A DNA stretch of 20,476 nucleotides from Bacillota bacterium (lineage in GTDB: Bacteria; Bacillota; Clostridia; Lachnospirales; Lachnospiraceae), in contig JAEYRK010000108.1 in the NCBI GenBank assembly GCA_023435645.1, forward strand, positions 1-20,476. Reading direction: 5' to 3'. A program made the position numbers and the translations under genes. Positions 1-6,929 of the stretch are shown here, in pieces. The stretch's first letter is position 1, and each line of letters starts with the position of its first letter. A model generated the notes under the pieces. That model was given only the letters and a program-made list of their open reading frames with translations. It ran no database searches and had not been told where the DNA came from.

Positions 1-451
1 TACCATAGCTGTCTCCACTGTCGTTTGCCGCTGCGGTAACGGTGTTGACGCTGCCCATGGTCGTGACGATGGTTGTATCGCTGGGCAGAGAAATACCGGT
101 GGTATCGGTGGTGCACACAAGGTCCACCCCGTCAAGCACCAGCACATTGCCAGTATAAGTTTTACCGTCCACTACCTTGCCGTTTGTATACCATGCCCAG
201 CAAGTCATGTTATCGCTGTGAATGTGCCCGTTACCTATGGGACTTGCAGTGGTGCAGTCGACATTGTCTACCACACTGCTCAAATCCAGCATCTTATTCA
301 TTTGGTTTTCGCCGACAGCATTTCCGCTGTCTTTTTTAGCGCTTGCTCCGATGGGTAAGACTCTGTCAGCCACTTCGGCAAACGCCGTGCTCGGTATCAG
401 CGTGAGCACCATACACAACACAAGTATCATACTTAGTATTCTTCGTTTCAT
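1..451 (-). CDS. Secreted or surface protein, N-terminal part (runs off left edge)
   Basis: Reading from an ATG at 451 gives 150 codons with no stop before the window edge, so the C-terminus is missing. A strong ribosome binding site (AAAGGAGG, about 461-469) precedes the ATG. Residues 1-25 form a classical signal peptide: a KRR start, a hydrophobic core, and an AFA|EV cleavage site. No lipobox cysteine is present, so the product is probably secreted or wall-attached through its missing C-terminus. The mature part is rich in T, S, N, G and D. Around residues 81-145 it contains short repeated beta-like stretches (WAWYTNGKVVDGKTY, VLVLDGWTF, GISLPSDTTI). From memory these resemble the repeat-bearing adhesin-like or carbohydrate-binding surface proteins common in Lachnospiraceae. 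I do not recognise a specific family, and the function is unknown. Confidence 0.7.
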   Translation of the reverse strand, partial: MKRRILSMILVLCMVLTLIPSTAFAEVADRVLPIGASAKKDSGNAVGENQMNKMLDLSSVVDNVDCTTASPIGNGHIHSDNMTCWAWYTNGKVVDGKTYTGNVLVLDGVDLVCTTDTTGISLPSDTTIVTTMGSVNTVTAAANDSGDSYG

Positions 452-587
452 GTTATGAAATCCTCCTTTAGGTTTGTTTATATTTTATGTTGTTTGTTCC
501 ATAACATTTGTAATCACTCGATTTCTCCCTTGGATCCGCATTTCCTTGCTTTTTCCTCAAAGCTCCAATCCGGCACGTTCTCATAGA

Positions 588-2606
588 CTAATTCACACTG
601 GTTGTAATCTGTCCCTTTGACGATTCAAAGGTTACAGCGGCAGAGTAGGCAACATTGCCCTGACTGTCCTGCATGACATACATCATGATGAAGAAGCCGT
701 CGCCCAGTTCGGTTTCTGCAAAGGCGGTATTTGGGGTCACCTGAATGGTATCAATCGGAACGGCAGTCAGCTCGCCACTGCCACTGATCGCGGTTGCATA
801 GTGAATGGTTTGGATTTCATCACCTTCCACCAGATAGCGCAGGTTTTTATCCGCTGCACCGCTCTCATCCAACGGCTTTCTGGCACCCTCAATCAGATAT
901 TCCCCTGTCTCAAAGTCATAGATGATGATCAGGTTGTATTCCTCTCCGTTAAGTAGAATCGGCACCGAATACTGGTTATAGCTATCTCCCTCATAGGCAA
1001 TTTCCATATAACATAAGGCACCGTCCAGGCTCCCCCAAACGCCTCGGAAGTTATCCTTAAATACACCCTTGTCCCAGTCCGCCACAATATCGTTATCGCT
1101 ACCCAGACAGAGCAGGATGTCCTCCTGGGGATCCGCATAGTAAAGCTCGAAGGTCAGGGAGGACAGAATATTGATCGCCTCACTGCCCAGCGTAAGGGTC
1201 GCATTACCGCCCTCATCTACAGTTACCGGCATATCCTGCCAGTTTACACTGTTTAGGGTCAATAGCTCGGGTAAAGAGCTGTAATTCATCTGGGAGAGAT
1301 AGCTCATGCCCTCTTCGGATAACTCGCCGGTTAAGCCGTAGGCAAATAGATATTTAAAGGAATCAGCCGGGCCGATACCGGCATAGGCAAGGAAGTCATC
1401 CACATCCCCGTTATAGCTGTAATAGCAGGAAAGGCCAGCCGACTCCGGGCGATATTTACCGTTTACCTTATACACAACACAGTCAGCAAGTGCAGCTGTA
1501 ACAGCTCCGGAGGTCTCGGGCAGCAATCCCGAGGATTTTATAGCAAGTGATCCAAGGTCGGTCATATTGGTATAGCCCTGTTCGCGGGTATTACCGCCAT
1601 AGTTTTCAACATTGTTCGCAATCTGGGAGAAGTGAGCAAAGAATGCCGGATTTTCGACCGCCGAAGCAAGAGCTTCCTTACCGAAATCATCATAAGCAGC
1701 AATGAGATCCGATATCTTGGAGAGATCTGTAACCGACAGGGTAATATTGTCCTCTGTCCCAACCTCTACACAGCCTTGTACATAGCTGTCGCAAATCAGC
1801 TTAGAGAGCTCCAGAGGTTCCATATCCGGTTTCCCGGCAAGTGCCCCAAGCCACCCGCTATAGAGCCATCCATTGCCCGGTTCTATCTCCTGTGAAGCCA
1901 CCAGGTATTTGGCAATACCGGAGAAGGTATAAGCCGTATCCACCGTTGCCATAAGGCAGGTGTCAAAACCGATGATGTCCACCGGCCTTCTCTGAGGATC
2001 TTCTCCGAAGGCTTCCGCAAAAGCTTGATACATCTCTGCAAGGCTTAAGGAATCCATTCCGTACAGTTCATCAAAGGCAGCACCTGACACTGAGCCACCG
2101 CCGTGGTTCCAAATCACTACTGCCGTGCGCTTTGCCGGGTAATGTTTCTTCCCGAAGGCTAGAAACTCCTTAAGTGTCTGTGCATCCCCCATACTGGCGG
2201 AGGGAAGCTCTTCTATGAGCTGCAATCCGTTATGGTCATAAACATAGCGCCCCAGTGTATCCGCACTGATGATATCGTTTTGCCATAGCAGCGAGCCGCC
2301 GGTTTGAATAACCACCTTCACATTCTCAGGCATTGTCACATCCATCAGCTCCGCCAGGTCATTGGTGGCCGCTGCGTAGTTGCTTTCCAAGTCGCTTCCA
2401 CAGAGATACCAGTAAACTGTCCATTCTATGCTGGTGTCATCTGCTCCCTTATCAGTATCTTCTTCCGCCTGATCGCTATCTACTACAGCCAGGTCAGTGT
2501 CAGCAGCCTTATCGGGCGGCTCCTGCGTGGCTTTCTTTGTACCTGAGCATGCTGTCAGAGAAAGCAATATTAAAATGGTTAAAAGAAACGTGATCCGTTT
2601 TTTCAT
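588..2606 (-). CDS. Clostripain-family (C11) cysteine peptidase, lipoprotein
   Basis: This is a 672-residue protein. Residues 1-20 are a lipoprotein signal (MKKR, hydrophobic core, lipobox LTAC with Cys20), so it should be anchored on the outer face of the membrane. An acidic linker (about 25-58) separates the anchor from the catalytic domain. The C11 catalytic dyad is visible: His168 in VVIWNHGGG and Cys217 in DIIGFDTCLMA. C11 enzymes are caspase-fold peptidases, and clostripain itself cuts after arginine; the specificity of this one cannot be read from the sequence. The C-terminal half (about 400-672) is beta-rich and probably an accessory domain. The ATG at 2606 follows an AGAGGA ribosome binding site. 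The gene lies divergent from a VirR/VirS-like pair. In Clostridium perfringens the VirR/VirS system is known to control a clostripain gene, so regulation by the neighbours is plausible but inferred. Confidence 0.93.
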   Translation of the reverse strand: MKKRITFLLTILILLSLTACSGTKKATQEPPDKAADTDLAVVDSDQAEEDTDKGADDTSIEWTVYWYLCGSDLESNYAAATNDLAELMDVTMPENVKVVIQTGGSLLWQNDIISADTLGRYVYDHNGLQLIEELPSASMGDAQTLKEFLAFGKKHYPAKRTAVVIWNHGGGSVSGAAFDELYGMDSLSLAEMYQAFAEAFGEDPQRRPVDIIGFDTCLMATVDTAYTFSGIAKYLVASQEIEPGNGWLYSGWLGALAGKPDMEPLELSKLICDSYVQGCVEVGTEDNITLSVTDLSKISDLIAAYDDFGKEALASAVENPAFFAHFSQIANNVENYGGNTREQGYTNMTDLGSLAIKSSGLLPETSGAVTAALADCVVYKVNGKYRPESAGLSCYYSYNGDVDDFLAYAGIGPADSFKYLFAYGLTGELSEEGMSYLSQMNYSSLPELLTLNSVNWQDMPVTVDEGGNATLTLGSEAINILSSLTFELYYADPQEDILLCLGSDNDIVADWDKGVFKDNFRGVWGSLDGALCYMEIAYEGDSYNQYSVPILLNGEEYNLIIIYDFETGEYLIEGARKPLDESGAADKNLRYLVEGDEIQTIHYATAISGSGELTAVPIDTIQVTPNTAFAETELGDGFFIMMYVMQDSQGNVAYSAAVTFESSKGQITTSVN

Positions 2607-2646
2607 ATTTGTCCTCTTTTCTGTGCTGTTATTACTATCATGTTGG

Positions 2647-2694
2647 TAAAAATATGAGCATAAACTGGTTTATGTACCCTCTCTTATATGCTCA
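2647..2694 (-). terminator. Hairpin with T-run upstream of the clostripain gene
   Basis: The arms TGAGCATA (2655-2662) and TATGCTCA (2687-2694) are perfectly complementary around a 24-nt loop. On the minus strand the stem is followed by TATTTTT (to about 2647). It would end transcripts coming from the small membrane-protein gene before the clostripain start, wholly or in part. The long loop makes it a moderate candidate. Confidence 0.5.
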
Positions 2695-2706
2695 AGCGTG
2701 AATCTT

Positions 2707-2841
2707 TTACTTCTTTATTTGCAGATCTTTTTCCTGATCCAGAAGCACCTGCAACCTTTGGGTTTCTTCGACAAGCGTATCTCATATCCCACGCTCCTTC
2801 CCTGCAGGATGAAACCCCATAATATAGGCTGGAATACGGTT
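2707..2841 (-). pseudogene. Remnant coding sequence behind the small membrane protein
   Basis: Directly after the stop of the 55-residue ORF, another frame (offset by 2 nt) stays protein-like. It encodes NRIPAYIMGFHPAGKERGI (2841-2785), then a TGA at 2784-2782. In the same frame 24 more codons follow (2781-2707), with a coiled-coil-like pattern beginning DTLVEETQRLQVLLDQE and ending in TAA. No convincing start codon serves either piece. From memory, NRxPAxxMGF is the C-terminal end of roughly 100-residue single-pass membrane proteins found in Lachnospiraceae. If so, the upstream ORF and this piece are the two ends of one gene that suffered an internal deletion with frameshift. An overlapping 33-codon frame from an ATG at about 2780 has a ribosome binding site but an unlikely composition. 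Confidence 0.4.
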
Positions 2842-3008
2842 TAGCGTTCCTGCATATGTAATCTACGGTGCATTTGCACCTGCTCAGTGATGCTTTCAAG
2901 GCTATTCTGCTTTGCGGATAGTTCCTTATAACTCACTAAAAACCACAATGTAACAAATGCTGCCACACCAATTCCTGCAATAAACCAGCCAAGCGTAGCT
3001 GCTGTCAC
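2841..3008 (-). CDS. Small single-pass membrane protein, probably truncated
   Basis: A GTG at 3008 with GGGGGTG seven bases upstream opens 55 codons ending in TAA at 2841. The product has one clear transmembrane segment (about residues 6-27, LGWFIAGIGVAAFVTLWFLV). A charged, probably helical tail follows (SYKELSAKQNSLESITEQVQ). It was found by reading the minus strand, where it is too short for routine gene calls. It sits behind a perfect TATAAT and the LytTR-type direct repeats, so it is the first gene expressed from that promoter. The neighbouring frame resumes with a recognisable tail motif (see 2707-2841), so the protein is probably a shortened form of a longer family member. It may be non-functional or retain only the anchor. 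I know of no defined function. Confidence 0.5.
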   Translation of the reverse strand: MTAATLGWFIAGIGVAAFVTLWFLVSYKELSAKQNSLESITEQVQMHRRLHMQER

Positions 3009-3054
3009 GGAACATCACCCCCATAATTCATGTTTTTATTCGCTGTATCGCGAT

Positions 3055-3083
3055 ATTATACTAACAGATTTTATTATTAGAAA
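3055..3083 (-). promoter_or_regulatory. Minus-strand promoter with poor -35 (activator-dependent type)
   Basis: The -10 is a perfect TATAAT (plus-strand attata 3055-3060). Seventeen bases upstream the -35 position (3078-3083) reads TTTCTA, which is far from TTGACA. Such promoters usually need an activator, and the direct repeats at 3090-3127 begin 7 bases upstream of the -35 position. It would drive the small membrane-protein gene and possibly clostripain. Confidence 0.6.
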
Positions 3084-3089
3084 ACCATT

Positions 3090-3127
3090 TACCGCACGAA
3101 TTGTATCTTCTACCGCACGAATCGTAT
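3090..3127 (-). promoter_or_regulatory. Two direct repeats 21 bp apart, candidate LytTR response-regulator site
   Basis: The 17-mer TACCGCACGAATTGTAT at 3090-3106 recurs at 3111-3127 with a single change (T to C at position 13). The start-to-start distance is 21 bp, two helical turns. On the minus strand the cores read ACAATTCGT and ACGATTCGT. They match the published LytTR-box pattern [TA][AC][CA]GTTN[AG][TG] at 8 and 7 of 9 positions. Paired boxes two turns apart just upstream of a poor -35 are the classic arrangement for AgrA/VirR-type activators. The gene for such a regulator starts at 3263. Confidence 0.7.
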
Positions 3128-3200
3128 ACCTTGGATGTCATCATGCGGTGTTTGTAAGGAAATGGCATATCGCTTTTCGCTTAAAAATAGTGTCGAATTC

Positions 3201-3229
3201 TTGAAGCTCTGATGGCTTTATGTTAAAAT
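3201..3229 (+). promoter_or_regulatory. Promoter of the two-component operon
   Basis: TTGAAG (3201-3206), a 17-bp spacer and TAAAAT (3224-3229) form a good sigma-A-type promoter. It lies 33 bases before the response-regulator ATG, which has its own TGGAGGT ribosome binding site. The direct repeats lie about 75-110 bp upstream, so autoregulation is possible but less direct than control of the divergent promoter. Confidence 0.6.
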
Positions 3230-3262
3230 AGAATTGGTTAATTTTACTTCTGGAGGTATGAC

Positions 3263-3994
3263 ATGCATATAGCTGTTTGTGATGACAATTTAGATGAACT
3301 TTCCCATATTTCCTCTCTACTGGAAGATTACTGCCATGAGTGTGACAGTTCGGTTACATACGAAGCTTTTCACAGTGCTACGGAGCTTATAGAGACTATG
3401 AGATCTAGACGGTTTGATCTATTGCTTTTGGACATCCTTATGCCTGCTATTACAGGAATGGAGGCTGCGGAAGAGATCCGTCGTCTGGATAATGAAATTC
3501 CAATTATTTTTCTTACCTCTTCCCGTGAGTTTGCGGTGGAGAGCTACCGTGTAGGTGCCAAGGATTATATCATGAAGCCCGCTTGTAAGGACCAGATATT
3601 TCCTTCCATTAGCAAGCAGCTTGCTATATTTAAGCAGGAGGATTCGTATCTGACTCTGAAAACCGGAAGCGGCATCGTAAGGCTGCCTTTTTCGCAAATT
3701 GTATCTGTGGAAGTCATAAACCGTTCCGTACAGTTTGTCCTGACAAATGGTGAGGTGCGAGAAGCCTATGGCTACCTGACCGATTACGAGAGTACCTTGC
3801 TGACTGACCCTAACTTCTATAAACCTCACCGTTCTTATATAATAAACCTTCGTCAGGTGACCGAGCTAAATAAGAAGGGTTTTTCTACTATAATCGGTAA
3901 AATGGTGCCCGTGGCTAGAGATGCCTTTACGAGTGCGAAAGCTGCATATATGAAATATCTGCTGTTACCAAATGAACGGAGGGAAATGCTGTGA
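3263..3994 (+). CDS. LytTR-family response regulator (AgrA/VirR type)
   Basis: This is a 243-residue cytoplasmic transcription regulator. Residues 1-120 form a receiver domain: acidic pocket CDDN (Asp7, Asp8), phospho-acceptor Asp57 in FDLLLLDILMP, switch Thr85 and Lys105 in DYIMKPA. Residues about 130-238 form a LytTR DNA-binding domain, with FYKPHRSYIINLRQV near 196-210 as its most typical stretch. The ATG at 3263 follows TGGAGGT at the right distance. The stop codon overlaps the kinase start by 4 nt (GTGA), so the two genes are translationally coupled. LytTR regulators bind paired direct repeats about 21 bp apart, and such a pair is present at 3090-3127. Likely targets are therefore the divergent membrane-protein and clostripain genes, by inference. 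Confidence 0.95.
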   Translation: MHIAVCDDNLDELSHISSLLEDYCHECDSSVTYEAFHSATELIETMRSRRFDLLLLDILMPAITGMEAAEEIRRLDNEIPIIFLTSSREFAVESYRVGAKDYIMKPACKDQIFPSISKQLAIFKQEDSYLTLKTGSGIVRLPFSQIVSVEVINRSVQFVLTNGEVREAYGYLTDYESTLLTDPNFYKPHRSYIINLRQVTELNKKGFSTIIGKMVPVARDAFTSAKAAYMKYLLLPNERREML

Positions 3995-5316
3995 TAGATT
4001 CCATTATTATTTTATTTCGCTCCGGTATGGTTTTAGTTTTCGGTGTAGCGGTGTCTTTTCTTTTTGCCAATGTGCAAGGGACACGGTCAGGCAAACTGAC
4101 AATAGCTTTCTTTTATGCCTTCATACTCTCTGTGCAAGTTCTTTGCTGGCAGATGTTTGGGTTACAAACTACGATGAAACTGTACCCCTTCATTACGCAT
4201 TTGCCGTCAATTGCATTCTTTGTCCTATATTTTAAACGTCCGTGGCTGATTTCGATCAACAGCGTACTGACAGCCTATCTTTGCTGCCAGATACCTAAGT
4301 GGATTGGCTCCTTGTCAGCAGCTATTCTTGGCAACCGTTATGCCGATCATATTAGTTACTTTGTTTCCATGTGTCTTGTGTATTATTTTCTTAAAAAATA
4401 TGTGGCTGACTCAGTAGTCCAGTTATTAGAGCGATCTATGCGATCCTGTCTGCTTTTTGGTGCAGTACCTCTTTTATATTATTTATTTGATTATGCTACT
4501 ACAATCTATACGAATCTCCTGTATTCCGGTGCTCGTGAAGCGGTACAATTTACTCCTTCTGTTATTTGTACCTTTTACTTAATATTTGTACTCCTATACT
4601 ACAATGAATCCCAAAAGCAGGTAGCGGCTCAGCGAGAGAGGGATATCTTAGCTTCCCTGCTCCAGCAATCTCAGTCGGAACTGGATAATATGCGCCAGAT
4701 ACAAAGCAGCACCATAATCTACCGCCACGATATGCGTCATCACCTGTCGCTGCTTGGCAGCTATGCTGCCGATGGTGATCTTCGAAAAATCAGGGAATAT
4801 CTAGCCAGTACAGAAGCCGATATTGCTTCACTAACCCCGGTCCGTTATTGCGAGAACGAAACCGTAAATTTGATTTTAACCAGCTTTGAAGCACGGGCAA
4901 AAAAGTTACAGGTTAATCTATACGCAGATATCAAACTACCGGAGAATCTCGGTGTGAACGACACCGAGCTTTGTGCCCTGCTGTCCAATGCACTAGAGAA
5001 TGCCATTAGCGCAGCTGTTCAATTGGAGGATGAGAAGCTTCGCAAGGTATATATTCATGCCATTATCAACGGTGATAAATTAGTAATATCCACAGAAAAT
5101 GCATATGTGGGAGAGATACAGATTGAGGGAGAATTGCCCAAGTCAAATAAAAAAGAAGCCGGACACGGCTTCGGAATCAAGAGTATGGTCTCTATCGTAA
5201 AACGCCATGGCGGCTTATATTCTATTGAAACGGCGGGAGGGGTATTCATCCTGCAGCTGATGTTGCCGTTGCACTTGCCATCTGCACACCAATCATTGCC
5301 TGAGATTTATCATTAA
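3991..5316 (+). CDS. GHKL sensor histidine kinase (AgrC/VirS type)
   Basis: A 441-residue membrane kinase starting at a GTG that overlaps the regulator stop. The first ~205 residues hold about six hydrophobic membrane segments, with no large extracellular domain. This is the usual layout of peptide-sensing AgrC/VirS kinases. A coiled-coil stretch (about 206-240) leads to the H-box IIYRHDMRHHL with phospho-acceptor His246. The ATP-binding domain shows an N-box LLSNALENAISAA (Asn333/Asn337) and a G-box GHGFGIKSM (391-399). It is the partner of the LytTR regulator. No AgrD-like peptide or AgrB-like protease gene lies between 1 and 5316, so the signal, if a peptide, is encoded elsewhere or the kinase senses something different. 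Confidence 0.93.
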   Translation: MIDSIIILFRSGMVLVFGVAVSFLFANVQGTRSGKLTIAFFYAFILSVQVLCWQMFGLQTTMKLYPFITHLPSIAFFVLYFKRPWLISINSVLTAYLCCQIPKWIGSLSAAILGNRYADHISYFVSMCLVYYFLKKYVADSVVQLLERSMRSCLLFGAVPLLYYLFDYATTIYTNLLYSGAREAVQFTPSVICTFYLIFVLLYYNESQKQVAAQRERDILASLLQQSQSELDNMRQIQSSTIIYRHDMRHHLSLLGSYAADGDLRKIREYLASTEADIASLTPVRYCENETVNLILTSFEARAKKLQVNLYADIKLPENLGVNDTELCALLSNALENAISAAVQLEDEKLRKVYIHAIINGDKLVISTENAYVGEIQIEGELPKSNKKEAGHGFGIKSMVSIVKRHGGLYSIETAGGVFILQLMLPLHLPSAHQSLPEIYH

Positions 5317-5324
5317 CATTAGGC

Positions 5325-5355
5325 AAAAAAGTGGTTCACACTTTCGTGTGAACCA
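5325..5355 (-). terminator. Shared terminator between the convergent kinase and psd genes
   Basis: A perfect 10-bp stem (TGGTTCACAC 5332-5341, GTGTGAACCA 5346-5355) with a TTTC loop is followed on the minus strand by ACTTTTTT (5325-5331). This is a strong intrinsic terminator for psd, whose stop is at 5373. On the plus strand only AATACC follows the stem, so it is weaker there, but it is the only hairpin seen behind the kinase gene. Confidence 0.85.
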
Positions 5356-5372
5356 ATACCTTTGGCCAGTAA

Positions 5373-6236
5373 TTAGCTCTGTAATCCAATCCTTTCCCCC
5401 AGCTTAACCTTTGTTTCAATCCCATTTGCCGAATTATTTAGAATGTCTTCATCAATCACTGCTCTACCCTTCTCCAGTAAAATTATGATTGAAGATCCCC
5501 CAAATTCGAATCTCCCTTTCTCTTCCCCCCGCTGTACAATCGCAGCTTCATGATAATTCACAATCTTACCAACCAACATAGCTCCAACTTCCATGACTAA
5601 CACTTTGCCGAAATTTTCAGTATCCATGATAGAAAATTCTCTTGTGTTTTCTTTATATACCGGAAGTACTTGGTTCGCTATCGGATTTACGGTGTGAAAG
5701 ACTCCTTTGATATGATAATTCTTTGTCTTTCTCCCATGATCAATATAACAATATCTATGATAATCATCTACTGATAAGCGAAACAGTAAAAGTACACCAC
5801 CATCATAATAATCAGCAAGCTTTTTATTCTTCAGTAAACTGTGTAACGTATATTGTGTATTCTTAATTGTAAAACGGGAGTCCTTCATAATAGGGGATAC
5901 ATATAATTTCCCATCACAGGGTGCGATCAGATGGTCTGGTTGATGATCCACTGAACGATGCCCATCTTTTATCCTTCTAGTAAAAAAATCATTATAGGAT
6001 AAGAAGGAATGCTCCTCATATTCTGCCAAATTAATATGATTCCTTTTAACAAATGGAGCTATTAAGCATCTTGACCAGGAGCTATCCAATATTGCTCCTG
6101 CAACATTTGAAACCCACGGCTTTATCAGCTGCTTCAATAATATTCTTCCGAACAAATTTTGATAAAGAGCTTTCAAAACCCTGTCTTGTGCCTCATTTTG
6201 ATTGATTATATTGCCACTTCGATCAACACATTTCAT
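5373..6236 (-). CDS. psd: Phosphatidylserine decarboxylase proenzyme
   Basis: A 287-residue enzyme that decarboxylates phosphatidylserine to phosphatidylethanolamine at the membrane. It is made as a proenzyme that cuts itself to form a pyruvoyl group. The cleavage motif is FGGSSII (244-250); Ser248 would become the pyruvoyl residue, corresponding to the Gly-Ser of the usual GST/GSS motif. Other family marks are APCDG (Asp108, expected catalytic Asp), DDYHRYCYIDHG (His160) and YNDFFTRRIK (81-90). Length and motifs fit the clostridial PSD-II branch. The gene begins 12 nt after the pssA stop and is last in a four-gene operon ending in the terminator at 5325-5355. Confidence 0.95.
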   Translation of the reverse strand: MKCVDRSGNIINQNEAQDRVLKALYQNLFGRILLKQLIKPWVSNVAGAILDSSWSRCLIAPFVKRNHINLAEYEEHSFLSYNDFFTRRIKDGHRSVDHQPDHLIAPCDGKLYVSPIMKDSRFTIKNTQYTLHSLLKNKKLADYYDGGVLLLFRLSVDDYHRYCYIDHGRKTKNYHIKGVFHTVNPIANQVLPVYKENTREFSIMDTENFGKVLVMEVGAMLVGKIVNYHEAAIVQRGEEKGRFEFGGSSIIILLEKGRAVIDEDILNNSANGIETKVKLGERIGLQS

Positions 6237-6248
6237 CCGGACTATCCC

Positions 6249-6929
6249 CTATTCGTACAATTTCTCTATCAATGCCTTCTCTCGTACATTCCTCTGCTTA
6301 AGGCGATAATCCGAATATAAGAGAATGACTGAAACTACAACAGCAACAACTATTACCATTAAACAAAGCTCTTTGTTCGATGGTTTTCTAAGTTTAAAAT
6401 TAAGGATAAACAATGTAGCTACAATAAATAGTGTGATCAGTAAAATCCATTGAAAGGCTAATTCTGAAGTAACGAAACTAAAAAGAAATACAAAAGGAAG
6501 TATGATCGTTATCGAAGTAACCGGAAGTCCGTGATAGTATTTGTTGGCACCATCTTCCTTAAGCTGACGATTTGTTTCAAGGACATTGAAAAATCCAAGC
6601 CTTATAACAGCGCAAACGCAGTAATATGCAATAACAATGCCACCTAAAATCCCTCGAACCCCTAAAACATGGCTAAGCAATGCAGGAAAAACCCCAAAAC
6701 AAACAACGTCGCATAAGGAATCGATCTGTACACCAAACAGCTTCTCATCATTGGAGCGATCCTTCTTAGCCCTTGCAATCTTACCATCAAACATATCGCA
6801 AAGTCCCGATATTGCAAGGCAAACAATTGCAGTTCGAAATCTTCCATCAATTGCCTGTGTTATGCCAAACACTGAACTACATAGACTGATATAAGTAAGT
6901 ACTACCGTGTAATCATAAAATCCTATCAT
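6249..6929 (-). CDS. pssA: CDP-diacylglycerol-serine O-phosphatidyltransferase
   Basis: This 226-residue integral membrane enzyme transfers a phosphatidyl group from CDP-diacylglycerol to L-serine, giving the substrate of the next gene's product. The CDP-alcohol phosphotransferase motif is complete: D45xxDG..AR53, then G66xxxD70xxxD74. Twelve residues separate Arg53 from Gly66 instead of the common eight, as in the clostridial DEKxFG variant I recall. About six to seven hydrophobic segments follow. The ATG at 6929 lies inside the end of the upstream gene (17-nt overlap) and has a GGGGAAAAGAGG purine tract before it, so translation is coupled. The pairing with psd makes this a phosphatidylethanolamine operon. 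Confidence 0.95.
   Translation of the reverse strand: MIGFYDYTVVLTYISLCSSVFGITQAIDGRFRTAIVCLAISGLCDMFDGKIARAKKDRSNDEKLFGVQIDSLCDVVCFGVFPALLSHVLGVRGILGGIVIAYYCVCAVIRLGFFNVLETNRQLKEDGANKYYHGLPVTSITIILPFVFLFSFVTSELAFQWILLITLFIVATLFILNFKLRKPSNKELCLMVIVVAVVVSVILLYSDYRLKQRNVREKALIEKLYE

Noticed and set aside
73..458. Two plus-strand open frames at the left edge
   Set aside because: The minus strand holds a continuous frame with signal peptide and strong ribosome binding site; the plus frames are its shadows.
2684..2899. 71-codon minus-strand open frame in the clostripain/two-component gap
   Set aside because: It overlaps the better 55-codon ORF and its tail in another frame. Its product is rich in C, R, S and K without a fold pattern, and it has no ribosome binding site.
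3419..3829. 136-codon open frame antisense to the response regulator
   Set aside because: It lies wholly inside a clear receiver/LytTR gene, has no ribosome binding site and shows no family resemblance.
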